A stretch of DNA of 64,000 nucleotides from positions 18,726,001 to 18,790,000 of the forward strand of contig NC_090280.1 of the NCBI RefSeq assembly GCF_037392515.1, read 5' to 3'. How positions within the stretch are numbered: the first letter of the stretch is position 1; each line of letters begins with the position of its first letter. The translations under genes and the position numbers were made by a program. A model generated the notes under the pieces. The model made no database searches, was not told the origin of the DNA, and saw only the letters and a list, made by a program, of their open reading frames with translations. This stretch comes from Haliotis asinina (taxonomy: Eukaryota > Mollusca > Gastropoda > Lepetellida > Haliotidae). Below, piece after piece: positions 60,401-64,000 of the stretch.

Positions 60401-62734
60401 TAGAAAATACAGGTAAGCTTGTGATGTCATTACAATTCTTGTTTTGTTTGTGTCATATTTCTGGGTTACATCAGCGTATGAAATGGGCTAGATTTCTGTC
60501 AGATTGTCACAATTTACAGCTAGCTAGATCAACGGTGTGGTAAAATTTTCAGAAAACATGTTCCTTACATATGAGTAAATTCACCTTATCTTAAATTCTA
60601 TTTATTAAACTGAGCATTATATTTTGACTTAACAATTCCTGTTTGAACATTTAGCTATTGCATCATGTCTCTGGCTCAGTGAATTATTTGTTAAGCGATA
60701 TTTGTTCAGAATGTCTGGTCTCATTCAGTTCATTTTGAGCTGGTAACATTTTGATGTTGCCAGCCCTGATGGCTGGCTGGGTTTTTGGCTTATTTCATAC
60801 ACTGGTAACAAATGTTACCGTATATACCAGTGCATACTGCAAGTTTTTCATACCTAGAATGAGGGGGTCCCATCATACGCGGGTATACACGGTACATTTG
60901 AATTTGACCACTTTCTAAAGAGCATTGAGGTGTTTTTAAGATTCTCCATTTAGAAATGATGCCAAATCAGGCGTTTCAATGTAAATTTCATCATCTAACA
61001 CACTCCAATATTGTATATTATTTTGAACATGTTATGTTTTTTAATGTACTGTGGCTCTCTTACTCTTCACTTGTTTCACGTTGCATCCCATGTGATCAAT
61101 CAGATCTGTCTGAAGTGCTCATAAAATCTCCAGTAAAGTGAATGCTATCTGTTGAGCCATGACGATCCAAGTTAGAACTGGACTTCAGGTACCCAAGCTT
61201 GTCGTAAACGGCATCTAACAGGACCGAGTGATCAGGCTTGCTGACTTGATAGACAAATGTCATTCTAACCCAACTGTGTAGATCAATGCCTATCATATTT
61301 GTCACAAGCTTGTCTTGTCCAGACTATAATTATTTTCAGACCGCTGCAATATAGCTGGAATGCTACGCTACCTTTGTTTGTTCATCTGTGTAGCCTATAG
61401 CCTGTTGGATGTACTCCAGCTCAAAGTTGCTGATGGTTGGATGTTTGGCTGGACTCTCCGAGATAAAGATGCACCAGAAGAGGAACCACAGAATGCCCAC
61501 TGACCCTGAAGAGATAATAATCATAATTAAAACAACTATCAAAGTCTTTGGAATTGGCCCATATGCAGCCAAAGATGTATCTAAGCACCTACTCCTTGAT
61601 AAACACAAATGGAATTAGGTATATAACTGTATAGACTGCACGCCACAAATCAGTTGAAGTTAAGCAACACTGGGTGCAGAGCGTCCTAGAATGGGTGACC
61701 ACCTTTGGCAGCTTGACTTCCGGGACTTTCCAGGATTTCAGTCCTGCCCAAGAACGGGGTACATGTGATACATGTGGTCCCACCTTAGGCAGGTGAGTTT
61801 GTTCAAACTTGCCTCTGTCCATCAAGCAGAAGATGGATACCCTGTGGGATAAGTTGTGAGACTAATAACCTTCTAGTGCCTTACTAGCTTGGGTTATCTG
61901 GGGTAATAATGATCAGATTGTGCACTTTGAGCTGGATATCTAGCCTGGAAAAGGCACATTATAAATATTCTCATTATTTTATTAAATTTGTAACAAGTAA
62001 CTAAATCTCTGTCAAACAGAAGATCAAGAAGTGGTAATACAAAAACAAAAACTGGTCGTCTTGGGGATAAGTCTAAAACACACTCTGACAACTGAGTCAA
62101 CTTGTTGACACGGTAACAAGAAACATAAAAATAAATAGTAAAAGGCGCCATTTGACAATGTGATCAGTGTGTGTGTTAAGGTTTGCGAATGAATAGTCAC
62201 TAGTTTTTATCTGGACATGAATACAACCGTAGTCATAGAAATGAATAAGTGAAGACAAGAAAGTATATGTGATCCTATACTGCTTTCATTGTATGCTGTA
62301 ATAGTAATTTGAGTGAAATTCTAGAAATATATATTGGAACACTTGTAGTTTCATGTTTTCCTTATTCATTTCCATGATTACATGAACAGAGTCAAAGCCA
62401 AACATGCTGCCATGGAAACGGGAAAAATAAAAAATCTAGAAATCCCTAAACAGCAAAAATCACTACTTGTTAACCTGCTCTTGGTGAGTGCAATGTCTAG
62501 TGGATGAGTTTCCTTTTGTTATTGAGAAACAAAAAGGACGGACGGACAAACGAAAAACGCACAGATATGCGGATCACTGTATCTTTGAAGGAGAAACCAA
62601 CATTACAATAGCTTGACTCTGAAGAACAGAGGTCCCATTCTTACCAAAGACATAGAAAATTGATTGCCATCCACCCGAGCTTGCTGCGAGGGACCCACAT
62701 GCAGGCATTGCCAACACAGTTCCCAAGTAGGCAC
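57286..62734 (-). CDS. SLC17-family transporter (sialin/VGLUT-like), six 3' exons
   Basis: Six exons join in phase: 62,734-62,645; 61,505-61,372; 60,317-60,168; 59,231-59,099; 58,545-58,307; 57,447-57,286. Together they give 908 nt, about 302 residues of a family usually near 500. The N-terminal third lies beyond the window. SLC17 members are 12-span major-facilitator organic-anion carriers (phosphate, sialic acid, glutamate) of plasma, lysosomal or vesicle membranes. The hallmark NHLDIAPQYASILMGLSN is present, with FATIPG after it. LTSLPVWAIVVAHF, WLTELPTFL, SALPYL-like AALPYLVMG and the final QWQIIFYLAAA are also family signatures. It ends PEKDQ at a TAA. All splice borders are GT-AG. The substrate cannot be told from this part. 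Introns are loaded with repeats, but every exon visible is intact. Confidence 0.92.
57815..57950 (-). mobile_element. Penelope-like terminal fragment
   Basis: The reverse complement has GATAATGGTGTTAGTACC, CTACACCGAAACGTC and TGCAATAAAGGAATTGACTA, matching the 3' end of the Penelope-like element at 41,905-42,010. GAACTTGGTTTTCCTTCAT here is inverted relative to its place in that copy. It is a solo terminus in an SLC17 intron, and no coding part remains. Confidence 0.7.
58110..58248 (+). mobile_element. Abalone-type SINE core
   Basis: TATATGGTGGCAGTCTGTAA, GAGTCTGGACCAGACAATCC, GTGATCAACAGCATGGACAT and GTCAACCAAGTCAGCCAACC. It sits just downstream of an SLC17 exon donor. Confidence 0.85.
58307..58545 (-). 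CDS. SLC17 exon with the NHLDIAP signature
   Basis: 239 nt between CTGTTTTTCAG and a GTAGCT donor. It enters in phase 1 and leaves in phase 0. It encodes spans with VFMIAAGYLM and LTIAVGLGGFAW, then NHLDIAPQYASILMG and a further span ending LTSAIVTSK. Confidence 0.92.
58636..58695. repeat. (CA)n-rich microsatellite
   Basis: ACACAGACACAGACACACAG grades into uninterrupted ACACAC. Confidence 0.95.
59099..59231 (-). CDS. SLC17 exon
   Basis: 133 nt between CATCTGTTTCAG and GTAAGG, entering in phase 0 and leaving in phase 1. It encodes GGFLAALPYLVMGLVVLTSG, then HLADIMR and RRIFTCG, the span and loop of the second half of the carrier. Confidence 0.92.
59392..59490 (+). mobile_element. tRNA-derived SINE, 3'-truncated
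   Basis: GAGGTAGCCCTTAAAGCG head, B-box-like AGGTTTGATGCCCC, then GATATTGCTGAAATATTCC. Confidence 0.65.
59612..59770 (+). mobile_element. tRNA-Leu/Ser-like SINE head
   Basis: Perfect pol III boxes: TGGCTGAGCGG (A) and AGTTCGAATCC (B). The tRNA-like part runs 59,612-59,702 with a long variable region. The acceptor stem does not pair properly (AGTCGCG against GGGACT), and a non-tRNA body (AAAAAGTACTAGAATTTG) follows. I favour a SINE over a working tRNA gene. Confidence 0.55.
59815..60155. repeat. Degenerate minisatellite of about 37 bp
   Basis: Imperfect repeats of AACTAGGTAAGGTGAGGTAA followed by TAATAGTCATC in an SLC17 intron. Each unit carries a donor-like GTAAGGTGAG. Confidence 0.75.
60168..60317 (-). 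CDS. SLC17 exon
   Basis: 150 nt between CCTTGTGTTACAG and GTGAGT, phase 0-0. It encodes RIHPPWLSMLTSLPVWAIVV, then AHFAENWGFYTWLTELPTFL, a strongly family-typical central stretch. Confidence 0.93.
61190..61362 (-). mobile_element. Abalone-type SINE core
   Basis: The reverse complement has ATTCCAGCTATATTGCAGCG, then GTCTGAAAATAATTATAGTC, GGGTTAGAATGACATTTGTC and CTTGTCGTAAACGGCATC equivalents. It abuts the SLC17 donor at 61,371. Confidence 0.75.
61372..61505 (-). CDS. SLC17 exon
   Basis: 134 nt between TTATCTCTTCAG and GTAGCG, entering in phase 1 and leaving in phase 0. It encodes SVGILWFLFWCIFISESPAK, then HPTISNFELEYIQQ, the end of the first six-span half and the start of the central loop. 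Confidence 0.93.
61640..61740 (+). repeat. 5S rRNA-derived sequence
   Basis: GAAGTTAAGCAACACTGGGT and GAATGGGTGACCACC, with the spacing between them, match the internal promoter half of eukaryotic 5S rRNA. The 5' part is recognisable only as a short scrap and the 3' third is not 5S. It is either a 5S pseudogene or the head of a 5S-derived (SINE3-type) SINE. Confidence 0.65.
62645..62734 (-). CDS. SLC17 exon, first in the window
   Basis: 90 nt between TATGTTTCTGCAG and GTAAGA, phase 1-1. It encodes AYLGTVLAMPACGSLAASS, then GGWQSIFYVFG, a family-typical span pair. The next upstream exon is outside the window. Confidence 0.92.
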
Positions 62735-62774
62735 CTGCAGAAACATAGATACATTAACCATGGACACATGTATA

Positions 62775-63062
62775 AATACACTAGATGCATAAATGCCGGA
62801 AGACACGATGTATAGAGGCTGGAACACCAGATGTATAAAGGCTGCGACACTGGATGTATAGGAATTGAAACATTGGATGCATAGAGGCTGGAACACCAGA
62901 TTTATAGTGGCTGGAACACCAGATTTATAATGGCTGGAACACCAGATTTATAGTGACTGGAACACTAGATCTATAAAGGCTGGGACACTGGATGTATAGG
63001 AATTGGAACATTGGATGCATAGAGGCTGGAAAACCAGATGTATTGAGGCTGGAACACTAGAT
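62775..63062. repeat. Minisatellite of about 21 bp
   Basis: GGCTGGAACACCAGATGTAT-like units repeat about 13 times with substitutions, ending at the Tc1 insertion. Confidence 0.85.
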
Positions 63063-63065
63063 GTA

Positions 63066-64000
63066 CAGTATGGTTCAAAATTATTGAGAATAGCTAAAGC
63101 ATTTCATATTATTAAACGAGAACAAATCAGGTAAAATTGAATGTATTGTGAAAGTGAAGTGACCTTTTCATGTTGTGTAGGTAACAATTTAATATTTTAT
63201 CAAGTCTCCTTGAGCTTCACGGCACAGTCTAAGACGGGTAGGCATACTTCCTATCAGAGAGGTTAGTGTCTCGTGAGTTATGCTGTCCCAGTATCGGACC
63301 ACTTCTCTCTTCATGTCTTTAATTTTTGTCAACCCCTTTTGATTCACACATTCCTTCATCATCCCCCAAATGTTCTCAATGGGATTTAAGTCAGGACTAT
63401 ATGCAGGAAATGGTAATGCAGTCACATTTTTCTCCTGAAACCGCTGCTTGGCATGTTTTGCGGTGTGTTTAGGATCATTATCTTGCTGCAAAATCCAGTC
63501 ATTTCCATAAAACACATGTGCACTTGGAAGGAGAAAATTATCTAATATGTTAGTGTAGCGTTGACTTGTCAGATTTCCCTCAAACACACACAGCGCGGTC
63601 GTTCCTAATAAGGATATCCCTCCCCATACATGAAACTTTGGGCTGTATTTAGGTCGTCGATACAACGGTGCTGACGCAGACTTTGTCCATATTTTCACAT
63701 TATTGGGATATACCCATATTGAGCTTTCATCAGTAAAAATCACATTTTCCCAGTCAAAGTTTTCATGTGCCAAACACCACTCAACACGCCTGTCTTTATG
63801 TTCTTGTTTCATGAGAGGAGAAGTAATTCCAGTCTTTTTCTCCCATCCAAGATCAATCAAATTTCTTCTAACTGTAGATTTTGATACAACTGTTGATCCC
63901 CTTTCTATCATTTCATACCTGATGTTGGAGATGCTTGCCCTTTGCTTTTTAGACGCTAAAATTCCTAGCCGGACGCGATCTGAGAAGTCCAATTTTCTGG
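63066..64000 (-). mobile_element. Tc1/mariner element, cut by the window edge
   Basis: After a TA at 63,064-63,065 the inverted-repeat end CAGTATGGTTCAAAATTATT begins, as in Tc1 elements. The other end lies beyond the window. The transposase runs inside it on the minus strand. Confidence 0.88.
63189..63998 (-). CDS. Tc1-like DD34E transposase (C-terminal part, open to the window edge)
   Basis: The frame is open from the stop at 63,189 to the last base of the window, about 270 residues of a family near 340. It lacks only the N-terminal DNA-binding part, which continues outside. The catalytic triad is complete: Asp in IFTDES, Asp in LQQDNDPKHT and Glu in PDLNPIENIWG, with 34 residues between the last two. 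A helix-turn-helix remnant (SKSTVRRNLIDLGW) precedes it. WVYPNNVKIW and VWGGIS are also family-typical. The enzyme excises and inserts the element at TA. No disruption is seen, so this copy could be recent. It lies in or upstream of the SLC17 gene. Confidence 0.92.
   Translation of the reverse strand, partial: RKLDFSDRVRLGILASKKQRASISNIRYEMIERGSTVVSKSTVRRNLIDLGWEKKTGITSPLMKQEHKDRRVEWCLAHENFDWENVIFTDESSIWVYPNNVKIWTKSASAPLYRRPKYSPKFHVWGGISLLGTTALCVFEGNLTSQRYTNILDNFLLPSAHVFYGNDWILQQDNDPKHTAKHAKQRFQEKNVTALPFPAYSPDLNPIENIWGMMKECVNQKGLTKIKDMKREVVRYWDSITHETLTSLIGSMPTRLRLCREAQGDLIKY

Overview
This is a non-coding-rich piece of a large invertebrate genome, almost certainly a gastropod mollusc and most likely an abalone (Haliotis). 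The clearest clue is a scattered SINE-like core (ACGCCGCACTCAGCAATATT, GTCAACCAAGTCAGCGAG, and so on, usually next to a GTGAGTGAGT tail) that I recognise from abalone sequence. It occurs here at least nine times on both strands. Genes are split by introns with GT-AG borders, and nothing is bacterial.

Layout. 1-14,970: a satellite of 162-bp units (four subunits of about 40.5 bp) with a 324-bp higher-order period and an internal tandem duplication of 3,726 bp (23 units). 15,000-17,150: SINEs. 17,150-20,515: a decayed P-element-like transposon on the minus strand, facing a second transposon-type ORF on the plus strand. 21,454-22,297: the 3' end of a minus-strand type I membrane receptor (transmembrane exon plus a cytoplasmic tail with ITSM/ITIM-like tyrosines). 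23,930-30,670: a second satellite, 82-bp units made of two 41-bp halves. 32,745-34,763: a 36-bp minisatellite that stays open in several frames. 39,000-41,000: a small signal-peptide ORF, a SINE and a gag-region fossil of a Ty3/Gypsy-type LTR element. 41,900-43,330: a 5'-truncated Penelope-like element. 45,839-48,540: a plus-strand immunoglobulin-superfamily gene with a signal-peptide exon, three near-identical Ig exons and a decayed fourth. 49,978-53,115: an inverted repeat of Penelope-terminal type and a 504-bp MITE. 54,075-56,550: minisatellites. 57,286-62,734: the 3' six exons of an SLC17 (sialin/vesicular glutamate transporter family) gene on the minus strand. 63,066-end: a Tc1/mariner element, cut by the window edge, with an open DD34E transposase.

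How the genes relate. The Ig array and the receptor tail are in opposite orientation, about 23.5 kb apart, so they cannot be one transcript. Both use phase-1 exon borders and look like parts of the same kind of immune-type receptor family. The three Ig exons are symmetric phase 1-1 modules separated by introns of identical length, which points to recent tandem exon duplication. The SLC17 gene is the only clearly conserved housekeeping-type gene. Its introns hold SINEs, a Penelope terminal fragment, 5S-rRNA-derived sequence and the start of the Tc1 element.

All functional calls come from reading motifs and splice borders by eye. No database search was run.
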